This document shows positions 22,035-31,676 of a stretch of 64,000 nt of DNA, piece after piece. Each line of letters begins with the position of its first letter. Position 1 is the stretch's first letter. Origin of the DNA: an uncultured SAR116 cluster alpha proteobacterium (GTDB lineage: Bacteria > Pseudomonadota > Alphaproteobacteria > Puniceispirillales > GCA-002684695). A program made the translations under genes and the position numbers. Under the pieces are notes generated by a model. That model ran no database searches, had not been told where the DNA came from, and saw nothing but the letters and a program-made list of their open reading frames with translations. The stretch covers positions 54,695 through 118,694 of the forward strand of contig CACBIM010000005.1 of assembly GCA_902539295.1 (NCBI GenBank), given 5' to 3'.

Positions 22035-22045
22035 AACTAATTCAT

Positions 22046-23083
22046 TTAAAAAGGAATTGGATATTTCCTGTGTATTTTTGTAATCTCAGTAAGATGCTGT
22101 TTTTCTAATTTTAAGTTTGTTGACTTAATGTTATTTAACAGTTGAATTTCATTTGTAGCCCCAAAAATAACTGATGTCATAAAAGGCCTGCTTAGACAAA
22201 AAGATAGAGCCATTTGGCAAGGATCTAAAGAATATTTTTTAGCTAACCCAAAGTATTCTTCTGCTGCTAAATTAGTTAACTTTGAATTCCTGTTTCCAAG
22301 ACTGTTATTAATACTTTTCCTTGTGCCATTTGGTATTTTATTGTTTGAATATTTTCCAGATAGAATACCACAAGCTAAAGGTGAAAAGGAAAGTAAACCT
22401 ATATTTTCATGGTGACAAACTTCAGCAAGGTCCAGATCAAAGTGTCTACACATTAAACTGTATTCATTTTGGATTGTTACAATTTCTGGAAAACTATTTT
22501 CTTTTGCAATATTAGAAAATTGTATTGTGCCCCATGCTGTTTCATTTGATAAACCAATGGTTCTAATTATACCTTCCTTAACAAATTTATCTAATTCATT
22601 TAGAATATTGTACATGTCATCTAATTCTTTTTCTTGAACTGATGGATCATAATCCCAATTCTGCCTAAAATGGTATGAACCTCTATTAGCCCAATGAAGT
22701 TGATAAAGGTCAATATATTCAGTTTTTAATCTTTTTAGACTTCCTTCTAGAGCTGGTCTTAAATTTGAAACTGAAATTGGTTCTCCATTTCTAATTGCTT
22801 TAAAACCTTTTCCTGTGATTTTAGTAGCTAAAATTATTTTGGACCTTCTTTTTGTTTCTTGCAGCCAGTTTCCTATAATTCTTTCAGTATCACCTTGCGT
22901 TTTGGATGATATTGGCGTTGTTGGATACATCTCAGCAGTATCTAAAAAGTTTATCCCATGATCTATTGATATTTCAATTTGTCTATTTGCATCTGATTGT
23001 GAATTTTGAGAACCCCATGTCATAGTTCCTAAACAGAGTTCACTTACTTTGATTCCACTTTGACCTAAATCATTATATTTCAT
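22046..23083 (-). CDS. Aldo/keto reductase (Tas-like)
   Basis: LCLGTMTWGSQNSQSDANRQIEISIDHGINFLDTAEMYP. Confidence 0.93.
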   Translation of the reverse strand: MKYNDLGQSGIKVSELCLGTMTWGSQNSQSDANRQIEISIDHGINFLDTAEMYPTTPISSKTQGDTERIIGNWLQETKRRSKIILATKITGKGFKAIRNGEPISVSNLRPALEGSLKRLKTEYIDLYQLHWANRGSYHFRQNWDYDPSVQEKELDDMYNILNELDKFVKEGIIRTIGLSNETAWGTIQFSNIAKENSFPEIVTIQNEYSLMCRHFDLDLAEVCHHENIGLLSFSPLACGILSGKYSNNKIPNGTRKSINNSLGNRNSKLTNLAAEEYFGLAKKYSLDPCQMALSFCLSRPFMTSVIFGATNEIQLLNNIKSTNLKLEKQHLTEITKIHRKYPIPF

Positions 23084-23132
23084 TATAATATTTTACCTTG
23101 CATAAGTTTTCATTTTATACATTTAATTTAAT

Positions 23133-23912
23133 ATGAACAGGTTTTCAATTCTCCCAAAGATTATGGTTGCTCCAAATGGAGCAAGAAAAACTAAAGAAGA
23201 TCATCCAAATTTACCTATTACCATCTCAGAAATAGTTAGAGAAGCAGCTAATTGTTTTAATAAAGGTGCAAATGCAATTCATGCGCATGTTAGAGACAAA
23301 AAAGGTGATCATTGTTTAGATGTCGGTTTATATAGAGAGTTGTTAAGTGAACTAGATATAAAAATCCCTGAATTGCCTGTTCAAATCACAACAGAAGCTG
23401 TAGGCAAATTTTCACCTGAAGAGCAATTTGAAGTTGTGAAATTAGTACAACCGGAAGCGGCATCAGTTGCCTTAAAAGAGATGATGCCCAATATTAAATA
23501 TCCCAGGCTAGCACAAAATTTTTATAATTTTGCAATTGAAAATAATATTCAAATTCAGCACATTTTATATTCAGTAGAAGATTTAAAGTTGTTTAAAAAA
23601 GCTATTGAATTAAACGTTATACCAAAAAAAAACTTACAAGTTCTTTATGTCCTGGGAAGATATGATAAAAACTTTCAAAGTAAAAAAGAGGATCTGGATT
23701 TATTTCTAGAAGAGCATAAAAATATAATCTCTGAAATTGACTGGGGAATTTGCGCTTTTGGAAGAGCTGAAACAGATTGTTTAATTAAATCTAATCTTCA
23801 TGGTGGAAAAGTTAGAGTCGGATTTGAAAATAATTTCTACAATCAAGATGGAACTTTAGCCTCTTCAAATGCTGAAAGGGTTGCGGAAGTATCAAAACTA
23901 ATTAATGCCTAA
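23133..23912 (+). CDS. BKACE family enzyme (DUF849)
   Basis: IMVAPNGARKTKEDHPNLPIT ... NAIHAHVRDKKGDHCLD; GGKVRVGFENNF. Shorter (259 aa) than the one at 29320. Confidence 0.85.
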   Translation: MNRFSILPKIMVAPNGARKTKEDHPNLPITISEIVREAANCFNKGANAIHAHVRDKKGDHCLDVGLYRELLSELDIKIPELPVQITTEAVGKFSPEEQFEVVKLVQPEAASVALKEMMPNIKYPRLAQNFYNFAIENNIQIQHILYSVEDLKLFKKAIELNVIPKKNLQVLYVLGRYDKNFQSKKEDLDLFLEEHKNIISEIDWGICAFGRAETDCLIKSNLHGGKVRVGFENNFYNQDGTLASSNAERVAEVSKLINA

Positions 23913-24766
23913 CCTTTAGTTGCCCCCATTGTAAGGCCACTTATGAATTGCTTTTGTAGCAAGAAAAATAAGACAACAGGTGGAAGCGCGACTAAAATAG
24001 AACCTACAGCCATAACATTATACTCATTATAGAACCTACCTTTTATAATTGTTGCCAGACCTGCTGGGGCAAGCATTCCTGATGGTGAAATTGGTGAAAG
24101 AATTAGAGACCAGAAAAAGTCATTCCAAACAAAAGAAAAAATAAGAACAGCTAATGCAGCCATAGCTGGTCTGACAAGTGGCAATACAATTTTATAAAAG
24201 ATTTCAAACTCTGTAGCTCCATCAACACGAGCGGATTCTAATAATTCATTTGGTATTTGTGAAATAAAGTTTCTCATGAAGAAAACACAGAAACCAGCTT
24301 GAAAGGCGCCATGGAATAAGATGATAGCATATTTTGTATTCCAAATACCAATATCTTGGGTCAACCTTAAAACTGGTATCATTAATACTTGATATGGTAT
24401 AAAATTTCCCCCTACAAAAATTGCAAAAATAATCATCATTCCTCTAAAACGAAATTTAGACAAAGCATATCCTGCCATGGTTGCGAGTGATATTGATATG
24501 ATGGTTACAGGAATTACAACCATAAATGAATTTAAAATTGAGGCCATGAAAGGCTCATTCGTTAACGTTCGTTTAAATGCAGTTAAAGTAAAAGGATCTG
24601 GAAGAACAAATCCCCTACCACCGGCATTAAGTTGATCTGCTGTTTTGAAGGCAGCAAGTGTTATTATCATCAGTGGAATTAACCAAAGAAGCAAAACTAG
24701 TGCAACTGAAGAGTAATATATAATCCTATTTGTTTTAGTAGTTTTTTCAATTGGGACTGGGAACAT
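23909..24766 (-). CDS. CUT1-type carbohydrate ABC transporter permease (MalG/AraQ-like)
   Basis: ELLESARVDGATEFEIFYKIVLPLVRPAMAALAVLIF EAA loop; C-terminal FISGLTMGATKG. Confidence 0.93.
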   Translation of the reverse strand: MFPVPIEKTTKTNRIIYYSSVALVLLLWLIPLMIITLAAFKTADQLNAGGRGFVLPDPFTLTAFKRTLTNEPFMASILNSFMVVIPVTIISISLATMAGYALSKFRFRGMMIIFAIFVGGNFIPYQVLMIPVLRLTQDIGIWNTKYAIILFHGAFQAGFCVFFMRNFISQIPNELLESARVDGATEFEIFYKIVLPLVRPAMAALAVLIFSFVWNDFFWSLILSPISPSGMLAPAGLATIIKGRFYNEYNVMAVGSILVALPPVVLFFLLQKQFISGLTMGATKG

Positions 24767-24769
24767 AAA

Positions 24770-25858
24770 CTACCTTAAATTTTCATCTTGATAATACATT
24801 CGAATAATAAATGCGATTATAAAAATCAGCATAAACATAAACAATAAAACTGAAATACTTGATCCGTATCCATAGTCTTGATCAAATAATGTTTTTTGGA
24901 ACATGAACCTAGACATTACATCTGAAGCCCCTCGTCCAGGCCCACCTTCAGTCATTATCTGGGTCATATCAAATGAATCAGTGCGCAAAGCTCCAATTAT
25001 AGTAACAACAAGCGCAACAAATGTTGAAGGCCACAATTGTGGCAAAACTATATATCTGAAAAGTTTCCAACCTGAAGCACCATCCATTCTAGCAGCTTCA
25101 ATTTGTTCAGAATTAACTGAGGTTAAGCCAGCTAAGTAAATGATAAGACAATATCCAATTTGTCTGTACCATGCTGCAGCTATAATGCCGTAAGTAGCTT
25201 TATCTTTATCACCTATGATTCCATCTTTCCAACCGAGATATTCATATATTGGTGAGAGCAAACCCCCGTTTGGATCATAGAAAAATTGAAATACAAAACC
25301 AATTACAGCTGCCGAAATAACGAATGGAAAAAATATTAGTGATTTACTTAGTTTAACAAACCATCCTATCTGGTTCAAAAACAGTGCTAATCCCAAACCT
25401 ATTGGAATTGCTAAGGGAAAAAATATTAACCACTTAAGGGTATTTAAGATTATTTTTGTTTCAATTGAAAGTCTTGGCCATTTTGTTTTTTTACCGTCAG
25501 TCAAAGTGCTTATTAAGCCTATTCCTTGATCTAATACTGGTACTCCAATTTTATTATCTCCAGGGTCAAAAACCTTTTGCCAATATTTTTTGATTTTATT
25601 AAAATCTTTGGGTGTTTTTTTAAAAAATCTCTGATAGTTTTCGAAACCAACATATTTCATATCAGGAATTTTTCTACAAAATTCATTTTCTTGAAGAGAC
25701 TTTATATCCCTGCCATCTGAACACTTAAATTGTGTTCCATTCCAGTCATGAAAGCTTATGTGAACACTTCCAATAATTGGATAAATCACCATTATTGTAA
25801 AATATACTAAAGCTGGAGCAAGAAATAACCAGGGAGTAAGATTTAACTTTATTTTCAT
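24770..25858 (-). CDS. CUT1-type carbohydrate ABC transporter permease (MalF/UgpA-like)
   Basis: EQIEAARMDGASGWKLFRYIVLPQLWPS EAA loop; unusually long segment between TM1 and TM2. Confidence 0.93.
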   Translation of the reverse strand: MKIKLNLTPWLFLAPALVYFTIMVIYPIIGSVHISFHDWNGTQFKCSDGRDIKSLQENEFCRKIPDMKYVGFENYQRFFKKTPKDFNKIKKYWQKVFDPGDNKIGVPVLDQGIGLISTLTDGKKTKWPRLSIETKIILNTLKWLIFFPLAIPIGLGLALFLNQIGWFVKLSKSLIFFPFVISAAVIGFVFQFFYDPNGGLLSPIYEYLGWKDGIIGDKDKATYGIIAAAWYRQIGYCLIIYLAGLTSVNSEQIEAARMDGASGWKLFRYIVLPQLWPSTFVALVVTIIGALRTDSFDMTQIMTEGGPGRGASDVMSRFMFQKTLFDQDYGYGSSISVLLFMFMLIFIIAFIIRMYYQDENLR

Positions 25859-25867
25859 TAGATTAAA

Positions 25868-25896
25868 AAAAGGAGCTTTTAAAAAAAGCTCCTTTT
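25868..25896 (-). terminator. Perfect 13-bp hairpin between binding-protein and permease genes
   Basis: AAAAGGAGCTTTT-AAA-AAAAGCTCCTTTT, T-rich on both sides; lies between stop at 25909 and start at 25858 on the minus strand. Confidence 0.8.
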
Positions 25897-25908
25897 ATTT
25901 TTAATTAT

Positions 25909-27141
25909 TTATCCGCCAAAAATTCTTGAACGTTCTTCTTCTATTTCCTCAAGAATTTCCATCATGTTTTCAGGCTCTAGCATAAAATCAACCATTAACT
26001 GCATTGCCGCTTTTGCCATTTCAGGAGTGGTGTCTCTGTCAAAAAACTGAGCTGTTTTTGATTTTGAAAGCATCTCGGCGCCAGCCCTTTGAAAACGATC
26101 TGAAGGAGCTGCTGAACCAGAATGAGTTGACAGTTGACCAAGGACATTATTCATTACTGTTAAATTTTCAGGTTGTGCAAAAAAAGCCATGAACTTTTTA
26201 CCATTTTCGACATTTTGTGCATTAGCCGGCATAAAAATAATCTCCGTTGGTGCATCCTCACCTAATTCCAAGCTTGGATCAATTGGTGGGAATTGATAGA
26301 AATCAAGCTGTGCCTGAGTTTCTTCTGGTAAATTGTTAACAATAAAATTCCCAATAAGATAAGATGCAGCCTCACCATTTATTAAAGGAGGTTGAGCTTC
26401 CTGCCAGCTATAGTTTTGATGGTCATCCATAAAACATCCGGCATCAATTGCTCTTGCCCAATTCTTAAATGTATTTACAACGCCTTGATCAGTATATTTG
26501 GTTTTACCAAGCATTAGATTAATATGGTAATCAAGACCATTAGTTCTCATATTTATATAGTCAAACCAGCCAGCTGCAGTCCAAAGATATTTAGTACCTA
26601 TTGCAACTGAAGCAATTCCTTTTGCTTTAAGTTTTTTACAATTATCTAAAAACTCATCATAAGTTTTTGGAATAGATATACCGTTTGCTTCATAAATATC
26701 TTTTCTATAGTAAATACCCCACTGGTAGTATGAATATGGTACAGCATATTGTTTCCCATTAAACGAAACTGAAGGCATTGTTGATGCCATAGAACTATCC
26801 CATCCTTCACTAGCCCAAACATCAGAGATGTCAGCAAAAAGACCATCAGCAACAAACCCAGCCATTCTATTTCCTGCAAACCATGTAGCAACATCAGGTC
26901 CTTTGTCTGCAGCTAAAATAGTTCTAATTGCAGTTTTGAAAGCTTCATGTTCTGTTGTATTTAAAACAACTTCTATATCTGGATTAGCAGCTTGGAATTT
27001 TGCTACAATATCTTCAAAAGCTTTTTTTGGTGCAGCATCTGAAGCATTAGATGCAATAACTAACTTGCCACCAGCAAAAGCTGAATTAATTATCATTCCT
27101 AAAGCAAAAAATGATAATATTAGTAATTTTACAAATTTCAT
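25909..27141 (-). CDS. Sugar ABC transporter substrate-binding protein
   Basis: Signal peptide, then KLVIASNASDAAPKKAFEDIVAKFQAANPDIEVVLNTTEHEAFKTAIRTILAADKGPDVATWF. Confidence 0.93.
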   Translation of the reverse strand: MKFVKLLILSFFALGMIINSAFAGGKLVIASNASDAAPKKAFEDIVAKFQAANPDIEVVLNTTEHEAFKTAIRTILAADKGPDVATWFAGNRMAGFVADGLFADISDVWASEGWDSSMASTMPSVSFNGKQYAVPYSYYQWGIYYRKDIYEANGISIPKTYDEFLDNCKKLKAKGIASVAIGTKYLWTAAGWFDYINMRTNGLDYHINLMLGKTKYTDQGVVNTFKNWARAIDAGCFMDDHQNYSWQEAQPPLINGEAASYLIGNFIVNNLPEETQAQLDFYQFPPIDPSLELGEDAPTEIIFMPANAQNVENGKKFMAFFAQPENLTVMNNVLGQLSTHSGSAAPSDRFQRAGAEMLSKSKTAQFFDRDTTPEMAKAAMQLMVDFMLEPENMMEILEEIEEERSRIFGG

Positions 27142-27278
27142 ATTTCCTCCTAATTTAAAAATTTCTTAAATAACAAAACAAAGAACTTAAAAAGTTTCAA
27201 GTTGTTTATTCGATATTTTAAGTTAAACATTTAAATACAAAACAAACTATTGGCAATTTGATAAAATGAATAATAATT

Positions 27279-28046
27279 ATGTTTAGCTTAAAAGACAAAG
27301 TAGCTATAGTCACAGGCGCATCTAGAGGAATTGGCAAGGCAATAGCAATTCAATTATCAAATTCTGGGGCAAAAGTGGTCGTTTCTTCAAGAAAGCTCGA
27401 GGAATGCGAAAAAGTTGCTGATGAAATAAAAAATATGGGCGGAAAAGCAGTGGTGATTCCCTGCCATGTTGGCAAAAAAGATGAAATTTGTAACTTAGTA
27501 AAAGAAACCATTAATAAGTATAATAGTATCGATATTTTGGTAAGTAATGCCGGCACAAATCCAGCCTTTGGGCCTTTGGAAAAGCTGAATGATGATGCTT
27601 TTGATAAAGTTTTGGATGTAAACCTCAAGTCGTCTATCTGGTTAGTAAATGAAGCTAGTCCTCATTTAAAAAAAAATAAAACCAGTTCTATAATTATAAT
27701 GTCCAGTATTTCTGCTCTCATTGGAACAAAGGATATTGGCGCTTACGGAATTTCGAAAGCTGCAGAAGTTTCTTTAGTAAAAAATTTAGCAGTAGAATTA
27801 GGGCCTTATGGAATAAGGGTAAATGCTATCGCTCCTGGATTAATAAAAACAGAATTCTCTCGTGCTTTATGGTCTGATAAAGACAAATTAAAAAAACAAA
27901 ATGAAAATACACCACTTCAAAGAATTGGTTACCCCGAGGATATATCTGGGATTGTACATTTTTTAGCTAGTGACGCATCATCTTTTATTACTGGGCAGCT
28001 AATTGTCGCTGATGGTGGAGAAACAATTACATCAACTATAACTTGA
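27279..28046 (+). CDS. SDR family oxidoreductase
   Basis: KVAIVTGASRGIGKAIAIQL; SNAG; YGISKAA catalytic motif. Confidence 0.94.
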   Translation: MFSLKDKVAIVTGASRGIGKAIAIQLSNSGAKVVVSSRKLEECEKVADEIKNMGGKAVVIPCHVGKKDEICNLVKETINKYNSIDILVSNAGTNPAFGPLEKLNDDAFDKVLDVNLKSSIWLVNEASPHLKKNKTSSIIIMSSISALIGTKDIGAYGISKAAEVSLVKNLAVELGPYGIRVNAIAPGLIKTEFSRALWSDKDKLKKQNENTPLQRIGYPEDISGIVHFLASDASSFITGQLIVADGGETITSTIT

Positions 28047-28511
28047 TTAAAAAATTGATAAATTTAGCCATTCACAAACAATTGCTGGTTTTTTAACATT
28101 TTTTATTTCAATTGTTAAATCATGCTTAAATAAAATTTCATTTGGTTTTCGTCTTGTTACTTCTTTCAGTTTGAAAACGCCTCTAATCATATCATTTGAT
28201 TTCACTGGATTTACAAATCTTAATTTATCAAATCCATAATTTATGCCCATTTTCTCTCCTTCAATTTCACCCACTACATCTACAAAAAATTTTGTAGAAA
28301 GTGATAAAATCAAAAAACCGTGAGCGATTGTTGAACCAAATGGTGTTTCTTTCAGGGCTCTTTCTTGGTCAATGTGAATAAATTGATTGTCCATTGTTAA
28401 ATTGGCAAAGTCGTTGATTAAATTTTGATTAATGTTTATCCATTCAGATTGCCCGATAGTAGTGCCAATTTTGCTCTTAAAATTATCAAATAAATTATCA
28501 ATACTTTCCAT
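28047..28511 (-). CDS. MaoC family (hotdog) dehydratase
   Basis: DNQFIHIDQERALKETPFGSTIAHGFLILSL hydratase 2 motif. Confidence 0.92.
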   Translation of the reverse strand: MESIDNLFDNFKSKIGTTIGQSEWININQNLINDFANLTMDNQFIHIDQERALKETPFGSTIAHGFLILSLSTKFFVDVVGEIEGEKMGINYGFDKLRFVNPVKSNDMIRGVFKLKEVTRRKPNEILFKHDLTIEIKNVKKPAIVCEWLNLSIF

Positions 28512-28586
28512 AATATAATTGACCCTTATTCTATCATATGTATCATATGTTATTCATTTCAATTCAATAAATTTATAAGTAATTTA

Positions 28587-29255
28587 ATGACTAGTATATA
28601 TCTTGTAAGGCATGGGCAAGCTTCTTTTGGAAAAAAAGATTATGATAACTTATCAGAAATTGGTGAGAAGCAAAGTTTTCTTCTTGGTGAATATTTTAAG
28701 AAACTAAAGTTAAACTTTGATAAAATTTACGTTGGAACTCTCAAAAGACAAATACAAACTTCCGAGCAAATTTTAAAACATTATGAAAATAAAATTAATA
28801 TTGAGAGAACACAGTTACTAAATGAATACGATGTTAAGTCAGTTTTAACAGGATTTGTTAATGGAAGAGATCTTTCATATGACGAGCTTCACAATAAGAA
28901 AACACATTTTAGTCTTCTTAGAAATTCAGTTATGGCTTGGTCAGAAAATAAAATAAATTATTCTGTTAATGAAACATGGGATCAATTTGAGAAAAGAGCA
29001 GAAACTTTTTTAAATTTATTTAAAGAAACCAAAAAAAATAATATCTTGGTTATTTCATCAGGTGGAACAATCTCTATGATACTCAGGTTATTACTAAATT
29101 TACCATCTGATCAATTTGCTAATTTTCATTTTCAAATTTACAATTCTAGTTACTCAAAAATAAAAATTAATGAAAATGGAATGGCGCTTTCGCTTTTTAA
29201 CTGTATTAGTCACCTAGAGATGGAGCGTAACTCAGATATTATAACTTATGTCTAA
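28587..29255 (+). CDS. Histidine phosphatase family protein
   Basis: SIYLVRHGQASF RHG motif; later VISSGGTISMI. Confidence 0.92.
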   Translation: MTSIYLVRHGQASFGKKDYDNLSEIGEKQSFLLGEYFKKLKLNFDKIYVGTLKRQIQTSEQILKHYENKINIERTQLLNEYDVKSVLTGFVNGRDLSYDELHNKKTHFSLLRNSVMAWSENKINYSVNETWDQFEKRAETFLNLFKETKKNNILVISSGGTISMILRLLLNLPSDQFANFHFQIYNSSYSKIKINENGMALSLFNCISHLEMERNSDIITYV

Positions 29256-29319
29256 TTTTTCTTTCAATTAATTTTGAATAGTTTATTTCTAACTTAATTG
29301 AACAAAAAGGGAGTATAGA

Positions 29320-30231
29320 ATGCCACTAAATATGAATAGTGAAGTTTTTATAACTTGCGCAGTAACAGGATCTGGAAGCACTCAAGATAGAAGCGAGCAT
29401 GTTCCAAGAAGCCCAGAACAAATTGCAAATTCAGCGATTGAGGCTGCAAAGGCTGGGGCAGCTGTAGTGCATTGTCATGTAAGAGATCCTGAAACAGGGG
29501 TTCCATCTAGAAAGGTTGAATACTACAGAGAGGTTACTGAACGCATTAGAGAAGCTGACACAGATGTGGTGTTAAACCTTACGGCAGGAATGGGTGGAGA
29601 CATGGTCTTTGGTTCTACTGAATCACCATTACCATATTCTCAAAATGGTACTGATATGGCTGGTGCTTCTGAAAGAGTAAAGCACCTAGAGGAATGTCTA
29701 CCTGAGATTTGTACCCTAGATTGTGGAACGATGAATTTTGCTGAAGCAGATTACGTAATGACTAATACTCCTGGTATGTTGAGAGCAATGGCAAAAAAAA
29801 TGACTGATTTGGGAGTAAGGCCTGAGATAGAAGCTTTTGATACAGGACACCTCTGGTTTGCAAAGCAACTTGTTAAAGAAGGATTAATTGAAGATCCAGT
29901 TATGGTCCAACTCTGTATGAATGTTCCCTGGGGTGCTCCTGATGATTTGAATACCCTTTTAGCAATGGTAAATAATGTTCCAAGCAACTGGACATTTTCA
30001 GCGTTTTCTCTTGGGCGTCATCAAATGCCTTATGTTGCGGCAGCTATTCTGTCTGGGGGTAATGTTCGCGTAGGATTGGAAGATAATATTTTTCTAGAAA
30101 AAGGAGTTCTGGCTACCAATGCTCAGCTCGTTGAGAGAGCATGTAAAATAATTACTAATCTTGGAGCAAAAATCATTGGACCCAGTGAGGTTAGAGAAAA
30201 ACTTAAGTTAACAAAAAGAGTGCCAAAATGA
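29320..30231 (+). CDS. BKACE family 3-dehydrocarnitine cleavage enzyme (probable)
   Basis: FITCAVTGSGSTQDRSEHVPRSPEQIANSAIEAAKAGAAVVHCHVRDPETG; GGNVRVGLEDNIFL; directly upstream of a carnitine dehydrogenase/thioesterase-type fusion (stop/start overlap). Confidence 0.85.
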   Translation: MPLNMNSEVFITCAVTGSGSTQDRSEHVPRSPEQIANSAIEAAKAGAAVVHCHVRDPETGVPSRKVEYYREVTERIREADTDVVLNLTAGMGGDMVFGSTESPLPYSQNGTDMAGASERVKHLEECLPEICTLDCGTMNFAEADYVMTNTPGMLRAMAKKMTDLGVRPEIEAFDTGHLWFAKQLVKEGLIEDPVMVQLCMNVPWGAPDDLNTLLAMVNNVPSNWTFSAFSLGRHQMPYVAAAILSGGNVRVGLEDNIFLEKGVLATNAQLVERACKIITNLGAKIIGPSEVREKLKLTKRVPK

Positions 30232-31676
30232 AGGCAGCAATTATAGGTGGTGGTGTTATTGGAGGCGGATGGGCTTCTAGATTTTTACTCAATGGTTATG
30301 ATGTAAAGGTCTATGATCCAGATAAGGAAGCCAAGAGAAAACTGAATGCTATGTTGAAAAATGCAAAACGAAGCCTCCCATCTTTATATGACTTCGCATT
30401 GCCTGAAGAAGGTAAATTAACTTTTTGTAGCACAATAGAAGAAACTGTTCAGGGAGTTAAATGGATACAAGAAAGTGTTCCTGAGAGATTAGACATTAAA
30501 CAGAATGTTTACAAACAAATTCAAAAATTTTGTGACAGTGATGCAATTATAGCGTCTTCAACTTCGGGATTTAAGCCATCAGAATTAAACGAGGGATCAA
30601 ATAACCCAAAGCAAATACTTGTTTGCCATCCTTTTAACCCTGTTTACCTTCTCCCTTTAGTTGAAGTTGTTCCATCATTATTAACAGATAAAAACATCAT
30701 AAGTGAATGTTGTAAATTTTTAAAAAACATAGGAATGAAACCACTTCTTGTTAGAAAAGAAATTGACGCTCATATAGCTGACAGGTTAATTGAGGCTATT
30801 TGGAGGGAGGCACTTTGGCTCGTCCATGATGATATAGCCACAACTGAGGAAGTAGATGACGCTATGAAATACGCCATGGGTCTAAGATATGCATTAATGG
30901 GCGTATTTGAGCATATGAGATTAGCTGGAGGTGAACAGGGAATGCATCATTTTTTAAAGCAGTTTGGCCCTTGTTTAAAATGGCCATGGACTAAGTTGAT
31001 GGATGTTCCTGATCTCACGGATGAGTTTGTTACGAAAATTGCAACACAATCTGATAATCAAGCAAAGGGCAGATCAATTCAGGAACTTGAAATAAGCCGA
31101 GATGATACTCTCGTTGGAATACTACGAGCATTAAGGGCAACTGAGAGAGCTGCTGGAAAAACAATTAATGAACACAATAATGATTTAAACATTGATCTTG
31201 GTCATGATGTAGAGTTGTATTTGACTGTAAAACGTCAAATACCTCAGACATGGACAGATGTTAATGGCCACATGAATGAGACAAATTATTTAGAAGTTTG
31301 CAGTCAGGCTACTGATAAGTTTATGGAAATGATGGGAATGGATGTTGATTATATCAAAACAAAACAAGAGAGTTATTTCACAGTTGAGACGCATATACGC
31401 CATCTAAATGAAGCCAAAGAGGGGATGTTAATAATAGCAAAAACGCAAGTTTTGGAAGCATCTGGAAAAAAACTTCGACTTTTTCATAAACTTGAAACTG
31501 ATAATGGGACGTTAATTGCGACAGGAGAGCATATGCTCTTACATGTAAGCCTTAAAACAAGAGCTTCATGTTTGCCAAGTAAAAAAATAGCTGAAAATTT
31601 AGATCACCTTTTTAAAAAACATTCAAAATTATCATTACCTGAAGGAGCTGGGCGTTCAGTAGGGTACAAAGGTTAA
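30228..31676 (+). CDS. L-carnitine dehydrogenase / betainyl-CoA thioesterase fusion (probable)
   Basis: 3-hydroxyacyl-CoA dehydrogenase-type N-terminus (AAIIGGGVIGGGWASRFLLNGYDVKVYDPD) with C-terminal hotdog thioesterase-like domain (TWTDVNGHMNETNYLEVCSQATDKFMEMMG). Confidence 0.85.
   Translation: MKAAIIGGGVIGGGWASRFLLNGYDVKVYDPDKEAKRKLNAMLKNAKRSLPSLYDFALPEEGKLTFCSTIEETVQGVKWIQESVPERLDIKQNVYKQIQKFCDSDAIIASSTSGFKPSELNEGSNNPKQILVCHPFNPVYLLPLVEVVPSLLTDKNIISECCKFLKNIGMKPLLVRKEIDAHIADRLIEAIWREALWLVHDDIATTEEVDDAMKYAMGLRYALMGVFEHMRLAGGEQGMHHFLKQFGPCLKWPWTKLMDVPDLTDEFVTKIATQSDNQAKGRSIQELEISRDDTLVGILRALRATERAAGKTINEHNNDLNIDLGHDVELYLTVKRQIPQTWTDVNGHMNETNYLEVCSQATDKFMEMMGMDVDYIKTKQESYFTVETHIRHLNEAKEGMLIIAKTQVLEASGKKLRLFHKLETDNGTLIATGEHMLLHVSLKTRASCLPSKKIAENLDHLFKKHSKLSLPEGAGRSVGYKG

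Noticed and set aside
26828-27169. 113-aa plus ORF opposite the sugar-binding protein gene
   Set aside because: Antisense shadow; composition mirrors the coding strand.
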